Below, piece by piece: positions 24,831-36,419 of a DNA stretch of 64,000 bases (position 1 is the stretch's first letter; every line of letters starts with the position of its first letter). The stretch spans positions 50,138,494 to 50,202,493 of the forward strand of contig NC_053045.1 in NCBI RefSeq assembly GCF_003473485.1. Direction: 5' to 3'. The notes beneath the pieces were generated by a model. It saw only the letters and a list, made by a program, of their open reading frames with translations. It searched no databases and was not told where the DNA came from. The position numbers were made by a program, and so were the translations under genes. The stretch comes from Medicago truncatula. Lineage: Eukaryota > Streptophyta > Magnoliopsida > Fabales > Fabaceae.

Positions 24831-26698
24831 CTAATCATAAGGGTCGTCCAATGATGTGTAGATCAACCTGCAGCCGCAAATGCAAGAATTGTAAGTTAAT
24901 GGCACATCTTTTTTATGAATATGAAGCCTTTTTTCAAGTCACTTACCAGAATAAGGAGAGGAATAGGATAAATATCAGATAGAAGAGTTTGATAAGCCGT
25001 TGCTTCTTTTCCCGAGCGAGCATGTTGAATATCTCTGTAACATCAACCAGATGCTTTCCTTGACTGTACCTGATCAGAGTAATAACAGATACTGTTACCA
25101 GGACCATACTAAGCACAGTCCAGTTTATTAAGCTATCATGGTGATACTACGAATTTTAAAAATAATATAACACAACACAGTTGTAAACTTATATACATTA
25201 TGGTATAAAACAAGCACTGCACCTTGTAAACATGCTAAAATGTTGTAAATTTTAATTTTCATCTGATTATCACTGTATTGCCATCTATATCAGCATAAAA
25301 GTTTATAACAAAAATGTAAATACAAATAGCAGTATCAAAAGGGTCTGTGAGACGTCTGACGTTAGTACGTCAAACACAAATATGACTATTATTTCGAGGG
25401 GACGGTGCTTCTTTGGTCTCAAATGCTTTAGAGTTGCTGCAACAACAATAGGTCATTTTCGGCTCAAAGTTACTGATTGAGCCGTCAAACATTTCCCCCA
25501 GAAAACATGGATGAGATTTAAGAACCAATGAACACATCCAAAACTGTAGCCCACTTAGCAATTACAAACAAAAAAGATTTGAAATAGCAAAGTGCAGTTG
25601 CAATTGCAAGTTCAAGGTTTTTGGAGCATCCATGATCAATTGCAGTTGCATCAACTACATTTGTCTGCACTTCTTCACAATATCAAGGATTGCAACATAG
25701 CTGAGACCACGAATCAATTTAAAACCTTGCAAATAAATAAAGTATGAACCAAAATAGAGACCCAAAATTGAAAATTGGGTTGAATAGTTTGGTTTAATTC
25801 TCTCAACACTCCTGCACTTGAGTTATAATGCGGAACAAAACAGAGACCCAAAATTCTTTCAAACCCTCACCCAAACTACTGATCACACATGAATGCTTCC
25901 CCGTGAAGAAGTTTCTTAGAATCAAAATATCTAGGAATCATTAGTAGCAAAAAAAGCTTAGCAATTCCAAGAAACATAAACCAACACATAATTTATAGCT
26001 ATCAAACTAGTTTATCTTATGTACAATCAATGAGTTACTCTATACAGAGCAGTCGTACAAGTACACTACTACAATGCCAAAAAATGCAAAGATCCAAATT
26101 TCTAACTCAAACTACCATTCACTCATAAATCCGAGTGGAAACAATAACTACTTTCTACCATATGTTTCTCAAAAACATTATAATGTGTAATCAGTATCTT
26201 TCATTAACAATAAATTTTCATGGCTTATTTCAAGATTTTTTTAATTAGATAGAAAACTTACAATCTATAATTGTAGTAGAGGTAAGGAGCACACAACAGT
26301 GCCATAACCCAATGTCCTGTTACAAGGTAGAAACCGCACAGGGCAGCTACTGTGATATACTCAGGCAAAACCATTTTGTTTATTCGAGATGCAGAATCAT
26401 AAGGATTTATATAATCAAATTCAAGGTCTGCCAAGCACATTAACTGAAATAATAAAAAATGTAAAACAAAGTTAGCATTTGAATATGCAATAGATCAAAA
26501 TCAATATATCATAGATACCCAGTTGAATTATTAAGCTAAAAAAACAAAGCTTTACATCATGGGGCGATTCAAGTTGACTAAAAATAAAAAGGGGGAAAGA
26601 ATGAGTTATAGGGTTTAGGGTTTGACCTGATAAATAATAATTACAATTAAGGCAATGAGGGTGAAGAAGGAGAAGAGCCATGCGAATATATCAGCCAT
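24831..26698 (-). CDS. cornichon family ER cargo receptor, four coding exons, 137 aa
   Basis: Exons in coding order: 26627-26698, 26262-26443, 24947-25069, 24831-24867; GT-AG introns, 414 nt with stop. The product begins [20 protein letters not shown], then [27 protein letters not shown]-like [47 protein letters not shown], and ends [11 protein letters not shown]. This is the full cornichon fold: a short N-terminal hydrophobic segment, the cornichon signature loop (residues 25-47) that recruits cargo and COPII, further membrane segments, and the IFNMLxxEKxxRLIKL motif. The length matches plant CNIH (about 135-140 aa). Cornichons select membrane proteins for ER exit. Intron 2 (1.2 kb) holds AT-rich text and no gene. 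Confidence 0.94.
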
Positions 26699-27010
26699 AC
26701 TCCTTCTCTAAATTGGTGATTTTTCAGTACTTGTATTGTATCTTAGCTCTCAATAAATCAATCGACGAAAACTGCGCACGATAGCAGCTATGCGGAGATT
26801 GTGCGCAGCACGGAGAGGAACAGAAGAAAGAAACCTATGAGGATCGGAGGTACAATACAACTCGGTGAAGCTAAGAATCGTGTCGTGTCCTCCCAACCAG
26901 GTTAACGATCCACATCACACAAGGATTAGTTATTTTTTTGTTGAAGAATCTTGTTATTTCATCTATTTTTTTAAGTCCGTTTTAAAACAAACACTAACAA
27001 ATAAGAATAA
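26699..27010. other. 5' region of the cornichon gene
   Basis: GC-richer text at 26760-26910 is the probable 5' UTR and promoter of the minus-strand cornichon gene. No other gene is seen. Confidence 0.4.
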
Positions 27011-27012
27011 TA

Positions 27013-28056
27013 GGGGTGTATTTGATTGAGATTTTAAAAGACTGTTTTGATAGAAAAAATCTTGAAGATTTTAAAGACTTTGTTGGATTGTATTGATTTT
27101 GTGGGATTTTAAAAGACTTTTTTTAAAATACTTTTTACGATCAAGATTCTTTGCAAGATTTTAATGGATTTATGATAGAGATTTTAAAGGATTTTAATGG
27201 ATTTTAAAAGGGTCAATAAATTTAAAGATACAGTACAAACCAAAAAATCTCAAAAACAAAAGTACAGTTATAAATCAACAGAAAAAAAACATTGAATCAA
27301 TGAGTGTAATATTTCTTCAAAAAAAAGACTATTAGATAATATACTACTAGCATGTTGATTGATCTTAAAAATTCTGGACATATGATATCAAAATGAATAG
27401 ACTTAAAAATAAGTTATGTTAGTTTATTGATTATAATAATTTGATTGAAAAATGCATGTTACATGTAGAAAAATGCAAGTAGAAAAATTATTATAATACC
27501 AATGAACGTAAAGTTGTGATTTTTATAATAATTTGATATATAGGTAGATGGTAAATTAACCACAAGATTATACAGTACATTCTTTTTTTAAATGAACGTA
27601 AAAGTTATGTTAAGAAAAGTGCAAGTTAGAGGCATGATGATTTCGACAATAAGTTTGCCAAACAAAATATATAATCTGCCATTGTTACAGTAGAATAGAA
27701 AAGAATTTGGAAGAAACGTAAAAAAAAAAAAAAAATGAATTTGGAAGAATATTACAAAATCTCAAGGCTATGTGTAGGAGATAGAAAAGTCTCAAGGCTA
27801 GGTGTGAGATTGTTAGTAGGTACATTTTACACTAAACAATCTCACAAAATTCATTACTCACAACAATCCATTAAAATCCGTAGAGTTTTGAATATCAGTA
27901 GACAATTTTTAAGTTATGCAAAATCTCAATTGAATACCACTGGATTTCATTGGACTCATTAAAAAATCTTGAAAATCCTAATTGAATACCACAAGACTTT
28001 TATAAAACAAAAAAGTTTTTTAAAATCCTTTGAAATCTCAATCCAATACACCCCCC
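27013..28056. mobile_element. non-autonomous DNA transposon, Harbinger/Tourist-like, 1.04 kb
   Basis: The left end ggggtgtatttgattgagat is matched by the inverse of the right end (complement ggtgtattggattgagattt). Both are followed by repeated subterminal 'gattttaaaagactttt' phrases. TA lies at both borders (27011-27012 and 28057-28058). G-rich ends with short A/T target sites fit Harbinger/Tourist-like or Tc1-like elements; I favour Harbinger from memory of similar ends. The interior has no transposase; open frames inside (for example 27735-27962) are short and unrelated. Confidence 0.7.
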
Positions 28057-28296
28057 TAAGATGAGATATACTATATTTCTTAAAAAAAAAAAAAAAGATT
28101 TATTCGTATTTATATATTTAAAAAATAAATAAATTAGAATTTTATGTGTACACTTTATCTTTTTTCCATAACAAACTACCTATACTTTATCTTTTTCTCG
28201 TAACAACCTGCTATCGATAATTGTAAAACAATATTTCAAAGCAATTTTTTTTAAATAATTGTAAATCAAAATAAGATAAAACATGTTTCAATTTCA
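28057..28296. other. AT-rich spacer
   Basis: AT-rich, A-run at 28081-28096; nothing else seen. Confidence 0.4.
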
Positions 28297-28463
28297 CATT
28301 AATTTAAATTTATCCCCGTGAACTTAGCTCAGTTGGTAGGGATATTGCATATTATACGTAGGGGCTGGGGTTCGAACTCCGGACACTCCACTTCTCCACA
28401 ATTTAATTGTGTGAGCTTTAGCCACTAGGCTACTTGACAAAAAAAAACATTAATTTAAATTTA
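28297..28463 (+). mobile_element. tRNA-derived SINE with 16-bp target-site duplication
   Basis: The element 28313-28447 has A-box text tagctcagttggtaggga and B-box ggttcgaactcc, then a conserved tail (ccacttctccacaattt, gctacttgac) and an A-run. It is flanked by perfect cattaatttaaattta (28297-28312 and 28448-28463). The body extends beyond the tRNA-like part and lacks a folded anticodon arm, so it is a SINE, not a tRNA gene. The closest copy is at 41074-41210. Confidence 0.9.
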
Positions 28464-28782
28464 ACTCTAATCTTCACTTAAATAAAATTTAATTTCCTCC
28501 GACTCTTTTAATTAAAATTTAGATTTCAACCATTGTCTAATATAGTGTCTGCTCTGGTGGTTCGTGAGTTGAGTGGTGTCTTTTCGACTTATGTTGGGAG
28601 TCTTATAAACTTGATTTTTTTTTCCAAATATATAACATTAATTAGTTTTATTGAAAATGCATGGGTATGAACAATTGAAAAAAGAGTATAATTGAATAAT
28701 TGTATCATTAAACTATCAAAACATTGGTTAAATAGGAATAAAAATTGTATTGAAACGACAATTGAAAAGAAACATATTATTT

Positions 28783-29157
28783 AAGATTAATTGCACTTTT
28801 TTCGTCCTATTTTTTCAAACTCAAGAAAATAGTCTCTTCTTAAAATCAAACTTTTTGGTCTTTATTTTCACATTTGTTCAATTTTAGTCCCAACGCATGA
28901 TACTATCAAAACGATGATTTTTAGTCCTAAAAAGGTACTCCTAATTTGTTTGCCCTAATATTGAATCTTTAGACAAAATATCATTTGTGAAAATCATATT
29001 TTTCGGATTCCAAAAGTTACCATTTTCAGGGAAAAAATACATGAGTTGAGACCAAAATTGTAACAAATGTAAACATTGAGGGAGAAAAGCTTGATTTAAA
29101 AAACGGGGGCTATTTTTGTGAGTGTATCTTGTTTTTACACGTAAATTTAATCAAATT
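28783..29157. mobile_element. degenerate foldback element
   Basis: Left arm text (ttcacatttgttcaatttta, then gtcccaac) is repeated inversely near 29045-29090 (gttgagaccaaaattgtaac, then aaatgtaaac). Outer ends also pair loosely (ttaattgcac against the complement of the right end). This is probably an old MULE-type foldback; no target duplication was resolved. Confidence 0.45.
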
Positions 29158-29320
29158 ACAGCACAACACCACTATTTGATGTTTTTTATTTTTTGAAAGA
29201 CCAGTATTTTATGTTTGTTTCTAAATATTTTCATCAATATTTACTTCTTTTTTTAAAGAAATTTTTCACAAATATTTACTTGTGATATATTATTAATATG
29301 TCAAAAATTACTTATTATCG
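29158..29320. other. AT-rich spacer
   Basis: Nothing supported apart from AT-rich text left of the LTR-like unit. Confidence 0.3.
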
Positions 29321-31292
29321 ATGTATACCGTAACACCCCGCTACCTAAATATAAATAAATATAACATAATCATCAGAGTTAAGCACCAAACGGGCATGCT
29401 ACACTACATTTTTAAAATTTCTTAAATAGCATATGAAACTATTTAAATAAACAACTTTCAAAACATCAATAATCTTGCAGCGGAATATTTGCATCAAACA
29501 TCAACAATTGTTTAAACCTCCAAAATAATATCTTGGCATTAAGTCGTACAACAATAAATCAACCAACAAAGGGTCACATCATCATGTTCCAAAAATTGAT
29601 ACATAGGAAAGAAAACAATAATAAATCTCATCCCACGTATCAGAGCCCTAGACACGACACTTGAGCCACCACCAACTACTCAGGATCACCTGCAAGTTAC
29701 CCATAGGAAGGGCAACATTTTCAAGCAGAAGGGGTGAGATTCACAACAATAAAATATAGATATTAAAATCATCAAATGAATCTAACACCCTATTAAATAT
29801 CAGTACATCATCTTGTAAATATAATTATATGTTTCACAAAGCAACAACATCATCTTCAAAATCAATTCAATATGGCAACTACAACCAACGACAGAGACTC
29901 ATGCATGACATGACGACACCACTAAGACTCCTCAATAAATGCAATTATGCATGTGGTACCAAACAGGACCGAAGTCCTCACCGCTTTTGAATGGTTAAAG
30001 CATTCATCAGGACTGAAGCCCTCACCGCTGTGAACAACTAGTGCTCCAGGACATGAGTCCTCCCGCTGTTTATGCATATGCAATGGACCCACTCGTGTAT
30101 ATCTACATACAACTTGACCATGCATACATTCTTCATATGACTCTAATTTATACAACATGTATGATTCAATAAATATAGCATACATTACAGCCATCAGCAA
30201 TATCATCAAACAGTGATCCAACAATCCAGAACAATGCACAATTAAACATAACTATGCTCAAACATCAACATCTATCATCACCATTTAAACAAGCACAATC
30301 AGCATACAAAACTGGGTAACTCGCCTCGCGAGCACATCTGCTCGCTATGGCGAACTCACAAAACAGGTTGCTCGCCATGGCGAGTTCAAGGCAAACTCGA
30401 GGCGAGCGAAAATAAGGTGCTCTCGGGAGTTTTGACATTTTCTCACTCAAACTTCAATTCTAAGCTCCCTATTCATCTTTTTAATCTGAAAATTGTCCCA
30501 GACCTCTCTAAAATCATCTAGGCACCTAAAACTATCCATATTACAGCTTATAACAACACTTCAAAAATCATGTTTTCAACTGGGTTACTCGCCACGGCGA
30601 GTTGGTCTGCTCGCGAGGCGAGCTATGAAGTTGCTCACTCGCCTTGGCGAGCACAGGCTACTCGCGAGGCGAGCGATGAACTTCTGTACGGGCAGATGAC
30701 AGGTTTTTCCCCAAAATCCCATTTTTCTTCAATTCACTCTCCAAATCAGTTTACAGATATGAATTAACTTGCTGTATACACTCAGAACCTATTTCTAACA
30801 TCAGAACAACAATCCCTACCCCAAAATCATCATTTCATCACAAAACCCATAATCCCCAATTCTCACCAAAACTTGTTAAACTCAAAATCAGAAATTAACA
30901 TCTATACTACTGAAGCAAACCTCACCCTTACCTTAAAATTGCAGAAGAAATGCACAACAAAAATCAACTCTTGGCTCTAGTTGCTCTTCTCTCCCTTTAT
31001 CCCAAAACTGTCAGTTTTCACGTAAACTGTTTTCTGACTCTTTTCTTTCTTTCTTAACTTCCTTCTCAACTCCCCATTATTACACTTAACTCCCTCTTAA
31101 TTCTAATAAATTATATTAACTCCCCAAACTCCAAAATAATTATTATTTCAAACCTAATTAAATTAATATTAAAACCAACCATATAAATAAATATATCACA
31201 CCACATAACACCACAAATATTAATTAAAATCACATATAAGACTCTAATTAAATTAAAATAATAAATATATCGACTAGAGCGTTACATGTATA
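29321..31292 (-). mobile_element. 1.96 kb LTR-like unit, probable solo LTR of a Ty3-gypsy element
   Basis: The unit 29328-31285 is bracketed by identical 7-bp repeats atgtata (29321-29327 and 31286-31292). It opens with gtaacaccccgctacc (29330) and ends gagcgttac. Read on the minus strand it begins gtaacgctc and ends ggggtgttac, the extended TGTAAC...GTTACA ends typical of chromovirus-type LTRs. No coding sequence is present (the 105-residue frame 29922-30239 has no recognised domain). The duplication length and the slightly altered left end do not fit a perfect 5-bp LTR target site, so the class remains an inference. It contains the GC-rich palindrome clusters annotated separately. Confidence 0.55.
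30310..30680. repeat. clusters of ctcgc/gcgag short palindromes
   Basis: At least eight short hairpin-capable motifs of the form ctcgc-n4-gcgag (for example ctcgccatggcgag at about 30371, ctcgccacggcgag at 30589, ctcgcgaggcgag at 30610 and 30661, ctcgccttggcgag at 30640) lie in two groups within the LTR-like unit. They are far more GC-rich than their surroundings. Confidence 0.85.
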
Positions 31293-32220
31293 AATTAAAT
31301 CCTTTGAGATTCCATAAGCATGTTGTTTTTATCTTAGACATAAAAGAGTTGATGGAGCTGAACATTGTTACAGTTTGCCACATTCTTCGAGAAGGAAACA
31401 AATGTACAGAGTTTATGGCTAAACTTGGAGCCACTTCTGATAATGATCTTTCTCTTCATCTCTATCCACACGAAGGTCTCTTGAATCTCCTTAAAGCCCT
31501 TATGGTCCGTTTAGTTCAACGGAATGGAGGGGAGAGATTTAATGGATGGGAGGGGAAGAGTGGGGAGGGGAAGGGATGCATTTGAGTGAAATATGTTTTG
31601 TTCAAAAGAAGGAAGAGGAGGGAGGAAAAAGATTTTAATACAAAATATGTCTGGTTGACAAGAAAAGGAGAGTGATTTAAGAATTAATTTACCTTTCTGC
31701 CCTTAAGATTTATGTAAGAATGATTTTGAGTTTTAATATAAAATTAAGGATTTTTTTTTGTTAATGTAATAAATACCTTTAGAGGAAAGCAATACATGAG
31801 TCTATAAGGGGTTTTGCTCTCCTCTCATTCCCTCCTCCCTCCTCTAAAAATTAACATTTTTTCTAGATTACCTTTGAAGAATGGTGGGTAATTTACCCAC
31901 CAACCAATGAAAATGAACAATTTATTGGTGGGGTCAAGATAGTTCATTGATACCACTTAAAAATGTGCTTATGTGGCTAATGTGTATTGGTTGAGGTAAA
32001 TTACACACCATTCTTTTATGGGTACCCTAGTTGTCACCAAAAGTTAAACCAAACATATCAAATTAAAAATATCCCCTCACCTTCAAAAACGTGCAACCAA
32101 ACAGATGTAAGACAGACACATCTAATACATTTCTTTTCTAGAGAGTAGTTTTTACTTTTGTTTGGTCGTTCCTTTTACCCTTGTAAACAAAAAAATTGAT
32201 GAAAATAAAAATGCTCTCTC
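31286..32220 (+). mobile_element. LINE ORF2 C-terminus (RNase H end), split by a MITE
   Basis: 31300-31498 encodes RFHKHVVFILDIKELMELNI, VTVCHILREGNKCTEFMAKL, GATSDNDLSLHLYPHEGLLN and LLKA. This is the end of the RNase H domain of plant L1 ORF2, with the HxLREGNxC motif. The reading stops resembling LINE at 31499 and resumes at about 32106 (ADTSNTFLF then stop, as expected after LLKAD), followed by a T-rich 3' UTR and an A-run. So a 600-bp element landed inside the ORF2 end. The 5' side is cut off at the LTR-like unit. Confidence 0.75.
31499..32105. mobile_element. MITE-like insertion inside the LINE
   Basis: The left end contains gtccgtttagttcaacgg; the right end holds the approximate complement (gtgcaaccaaacagatgta). 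There is no coding capacity; purine-rich left part (ggaggggagag repeats) and pyrimidine-rich right part (31815-31850). Ends of the form '(t)ccgtttggtt' are common in plant hAT MITEs, but the target duplication is not clear. Confidence 0.55.
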
Positions 32221-32502
32221 AAAAAAATATTGATGAAAAAAAATTCATAAAAAATAATTGTTTATTGATTGTCTCGTAAGTAGAAAAGAATTGTGGGAAT
32301 ATTAGTTTATTTTTATTTAAACTTAAATCAGGTTTTGTCCCGAATTTTGACTAATTTCATTTTAGCTTGCTCCTTTTCATATGAATTAACAACTTAAATG
32401 AGCTTAATTTCGTGTAAACTCAATCCACTTGAGTTTGGTGTGACGTTGTCGGCTTGAGATTTAGAAACTTAAAAAAAAAAAAAAAAAAACTATTATTACA
32501 AA

Positions 32503-32667
32503 GTCTTGTTAACGAGTTATTTGGAACACTCAAATTTAGTAACTATTTATTTAAAAAACCAACTATTATAATTTTCAATGCATTCAATACACAATTTTTT
32601 ATTAAAAACTTACCACTTTAAGTACTTAAAGAGTATCTGAAAGACACTCGTTAACCTTTTCCTTATT
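32503..32667. mobile_element. MITE with terminal inverted repeats (family 1, copy B)
   Basis: Left cttgttaacgagttatttgg and right gacactcgttaaccttttcc are inverted repeats of each other. The pair matches the element at 6575-6748 in end sequence and in size, so the two belong to one family. Confidence 0.5.
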
Positions 32668-32797
32668 ATAATGATTTTTATTTTTGAAGAAAATATTATA
32701 ATGATCAATTGTGGGCTCAAATGAGTTTAATCTCCCACATAACTTAGATGATTAACTAAATAGATTTCAATGATACTTGTAAATATTCAAACGAGAT

Positions 32798-32994
32798 TAA
32801 TGAAACTGATACTTTTTTTTTGTTTTTTTTTTTTCAAGCAGTCTAATGGCTAGAGATCATATATATTAAATGTGAAGAAGTTAGATGTCCGAAGTTCGAA
32901 CTCCAGCTCCTACATATATTATGTCATGTTCCTACCAACTAAGTTAAGTTCACACTTTTTTGTTGTTGAAGGAACTACTAATGAAACTTATACT
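32798..32994 (-). mobile_element. tRNA-derived SINE, minus-strand copy
   Basis: The reverse complement shows the A-box (ttagttggtaggaac), the B-box (gagttcgaactt) and the family tail. The T-run 32813-32842 is the poly(A). Flanks taatgaaactgatact (32798-32813) and taatgaaacttatact (32979-32994) differ at one base and form the target-site duplication. Same family as 28313 and 41074. Confidence 0.85.
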
Positions 32995-33380
32995 TATTAT
33001 TTTATTTTATTTGGTTACAAACAGATGCTTATTATGAATTAACATTACAATGATACAAATCAAGTAAAATACTTTCCTTAAAAAAAATCAAAATACTTTC
33101 CTTAACATTTATTTCGTTTCTATTTATATCATTTTATTTTGAACTATGTACAACTCAAGTAAAATACTTTCCTTAAAAAAAAAAGAAATATGTAAAATTA
33201 TCATTGATACAAGAAATTTCATTACATACTGGGCAGGAAGACATATGTAAAATTTCGTGCCGAATGTTAATTACTACTTAGTAAGAAGTGATTAATTTTA
33301 ATTTCTCATATGTGAGATATTTATATAATTCCATAAAATTCACTGCAGGAGAAGTGATATATATATATGCCTACGGTATT
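32995..33380. other. spacer; 3' side of the DUF7054 gene
   Basis: AT-rich. The end nearest 33381 is downstream of the minus-strand gene and likely holds its 3' UTR. The phrase aaaatactttccttaaaaaa repeats three times between 33065 and 33180. Confidence 0.4.
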
Positions 33381-34540
33381 TTATAGCAGAAAATTGAGTA
33401 AAATCATCCAAGGAAATGAAGAATCCATTGCCATATTCTCATTCTGCATGGTGCATGAAGAAACAGGTGGCTTTGAGCAGAGAAAGAAATTCCTTGACTC
33501 CAAGCCCACTAACTTCTCGTCTCGTTTCAAGCCTGCACCAACTCAAAATAAGTGTAGTCTTCTTGGCTTAAATATATTTATAGATTCTTCAAAAAGAAGA
33601 ACTATAATATTTAGTTTATCAGTATTTCGCTATTAAGTATGCATCGGGAACATTAATGCATACCAATCACAGTGTAATCAGTTCTGCATGAAATATTTTT
33701 TGTTTAACAATTGGTCTCTCTAAAGGTAAATAAAGATGTACACATGCCTACATTTTGGGCCAAAATACTGTGGTTGAATCTAGACCCATTAAGCTTAACC
33801 TGACCACCACATTCTAACCAAATAGTTGCTCTTTAGCATCTCAAAATTGCTCACTCTGCTTAACCTGACCACTTGTAACCGTGAACCATTATCCTTTTGT
33901 AGTTCTAGTACTGTTTGTTTTGGCAGTTGTGTTCAAGATTAGAATGAAATAACATGCAACTTTGAATATAACTTGAAATCGTGATTATATTTTTTATTTT
34001 ATTTTCACCTCAATGTTATGTTTCGATTCTTTAAATCATGATTATATAGTTTACACAATGAATATTGTGTGTTTGAAAATGAGAACCAAAATAATCAGTC
34101 CATGAATGAAAAACAGAACATTATTTCAGCTCCAAACATAGAATTAAGGGAAATTTTAGCAAGATGTCATTACTTTGGAAAGTGAATTGCGAGTAGTGAA
34201 GATCATAACACCTTGGATCAGTGTTCTTCAAAATTGGCCTCCTCTTATCCTTCTCGTAAAACACCAACGCTGCCTTTATCAAATCTTCAACTGTGTCCTC
34301 AGACAACATCAACATCTGAATTGCGCCCAAGCTGTTTTCGATTGTCACCTTCAGTAGCAGTTTTGATGGCCTAAGAACAGTGTCATTAGTTTGCATCTTC
34401 GGCATCATAGGAGTTGAGACAAACCGACGATCAACATTGCCAGAGTGTTTCTCTGGCTGTGAATTATGGAGTTTACGACAAGAATTCAGCGGGGCCTTAC
34501 CGGAGAATTTTCTCCGATTAGCCTGTGGCGGAGAAGTCAT
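33381..34540 (-). CDS. At4g22758-like DUF7054 protein, two exons, 172 aa
   Basis: Exons 34174-34540 and 33381-33532 join at a GT-AG intron (phase 1) to give 519 nt with stop. The start MTSPPQANRRKFSGKAP is the ATG at 34540. The N-terminal 56 residues are basic and of low complexity. Residues about 57-143 (RPSKLLLKVTIENSLGAIQM, TVEDLIKAALVFYEKDKRRP, YDLHYSQFTFQSLKRDEKLV, GLGSRNFFLC) form the ubiquitin-like DUF7054 domain of Arabidopsis At4g22758 and relatives, whose function is unknown. A hydrophobic tail (PWMILLNFLL) of about 29 residues follows the usual end. If intron retention is assumed the product would be truncated after SQFTFQS. No pathway can be inferred. Confidence 0.88.
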
Positions 34541-34979
34541 GCTTATAAGGATAAGAATTTTTGCTTTTGTTTGTTTTCCTTATTGTTTTGTTTAGAGATA
34601 TGGATTAGCACTAGCATGTATTGCTGTAATGGCTTTGAGTAGTGTTGTTTTGAACTTACTTAAGAAGCAGAAGTAATAGAAACAAACAATTGAGATTTGG
34701 TTGGTTATGGTTAGGAAGCTTCTCAGAAAGTGGCGGGAATTTTAACGTTTGTTTCGAAGAGGATACACTCTAATGTCATTTTCTCAAACATCTTCACAAA
34801 TATCATTCACTAAGGGCTTGTTTGGTTTCAAGTTGGCCATTATTTTTGTAAAAGCCACACTAGGTAGTTTCAACACAACTACACTATCAGCCTCAGGGAC
34901 CGAGCCAATAATTATTTGAAGCCATAGAGACCAAGTATAACTGTATAAGGAACAATTAAAGAATAATGACTTAAGTAAA
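34541..34979. other. 5' side of the DUF7054 gene and spacer
   Basis: Probable 5' UTR and promoter of the minus-strand gene up to about 34740. Then text with ggcttgtttggtttcaagtt (34806), typical of MITE ends. No gene is seen. Confidence 0.35.
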
Positions 34980-36352
34980 ATGTTTAGGTAAGTTCATTTG
35001 TTTTAATTTGTTTTCGTCCTTGTATTTTTCTTCTTTCTAAAACAACTCACGTAGGTTGTTAACCTTTTAATTTTAGTTCCTAACGTTAAATTCCGTTAAA
35101 AAAAAAAGTTGCTGACAAACGGAGTCACACGTGACCAAAACCAAAAACGCAAATTTGCAGAGGGACGAATTTGAAAAAAACGTAAACATTAAAATTTGAA
35201 ATTTAAAAATCAGGTCTTCTTCATCCCTGTTTTTTCTTCTTATCCCTACCATTTTTCTCATCTATTTGCGCCTCTGGAAAAACCCACCACCTCATGGCGA
35301 TGTCTTCTCATTCCATTGCTAATTGATCTTCAATTTAATTGCTTATATGTGGTTGCAACAAAATCATGAGGATGTTCATCTCCAATTCAAATGAAAACCC
35401 TAGAATTTAACAACACACGATAAGGTAGTGTTCTTCAAACTCTAATAATTTATTTTCCTGGTTTGTTGTTCTGTGTGTGCTTTAGTTTGTAGAGAAAATG
35501 ATAACTCAAGGAATAAAGTAGTAGTGGTGGTACTTCAGAACAAACCATGAGTCAACTTTGTCAAAATTCCAGCTCAAGATAAAATTGGTAATAAGTAAAA
35601 CAAAAACCATGTGAAACAGTGGAAAGAATAAGAGTCAAAGAAGATGGGAAACTAGGTGTGGCAAGCAACATAAGAATGAATTGTCAGTTAGAAAGCGAAA
35701 CACAGTTGCGGACTAATGCAATAGGTTGGTGTATACAAAATTCCTACTTCAAGTTTTGGGGAGAATAGGAAAATTGGAATTGAAGTAACTTGAGAATTAT
35801 GGAGTTACAAGTTGTGTTTCATTCCAGCAAAATTTATTAATGTGGTGTGGATGTATTGTTTGGGATTGAAAAGAATAGAGAGATTAAAGAAAATGCGAGT
35901 TTGATAATTTTTTTGTGAATGATGAATTTAGTTTTCAAGATGAAGATTCGAGAAGGAGAAACTTTTATGTGTTAGGATTGAAGAAGGATAGATTTTCAGG
36001 GTTAAAATGGAAGAAGATGAGAAGATGAAAGAAATATGTGAAAATTATAAATCGTTATTTTTCTTCCTTTTGTTTACTCCCTCTTATAATTTTCGATTTT
36101 GGAATTGGTCTTTAAAACCTTGTGATTGGTCATGTGGATAGCCACATCAGCCTCAGATGCCTTGTCAACACCCGCCACATCACCCGTCGTTGGTCAGCAA
36201 GGCGTTTTTGTAATAGAGATTGACGGGAGGGACGAAAAGCAAAACTTTAACATGATACAAGGTCGGTTTTCTTAAAAAAAAAATAATACATGGAAGAAAA
36301 CAAAAAACAGGCCAAACTACAGGGACAATTTACATATTTAAACCATAAATAA
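34980..36352. mobile_element. MULE-like foldback remnant, about 1.4 kb
   Basis: Left text ttgttttcgtccttgtattt and right complement (ttgttttcttccatgtatta) pair loosely, and the right end carries the 'cagggacaatttacatattt aaacc' type terminus of plant foldback MULEs. The interior holds non-coding GA-rich text and two 'cacgtgac'/'gccacatca' phrases. No transposase is readable; no target duplication was resolved. Confidence 0.4.
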
Positions 36353-36419
36353 TTGTTTAAATTCAAATGGTATATGAGAAATCATAAACTAATATTTTCC
36401 TGTTTGTTAAAGAAATTTA

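Noticed and set aside
28313-28447. tRNA gene
   Set aside because: A- and B-box are present but no complete cloverleaf or anticodon stem; target duplication and A-tail show a SINE.
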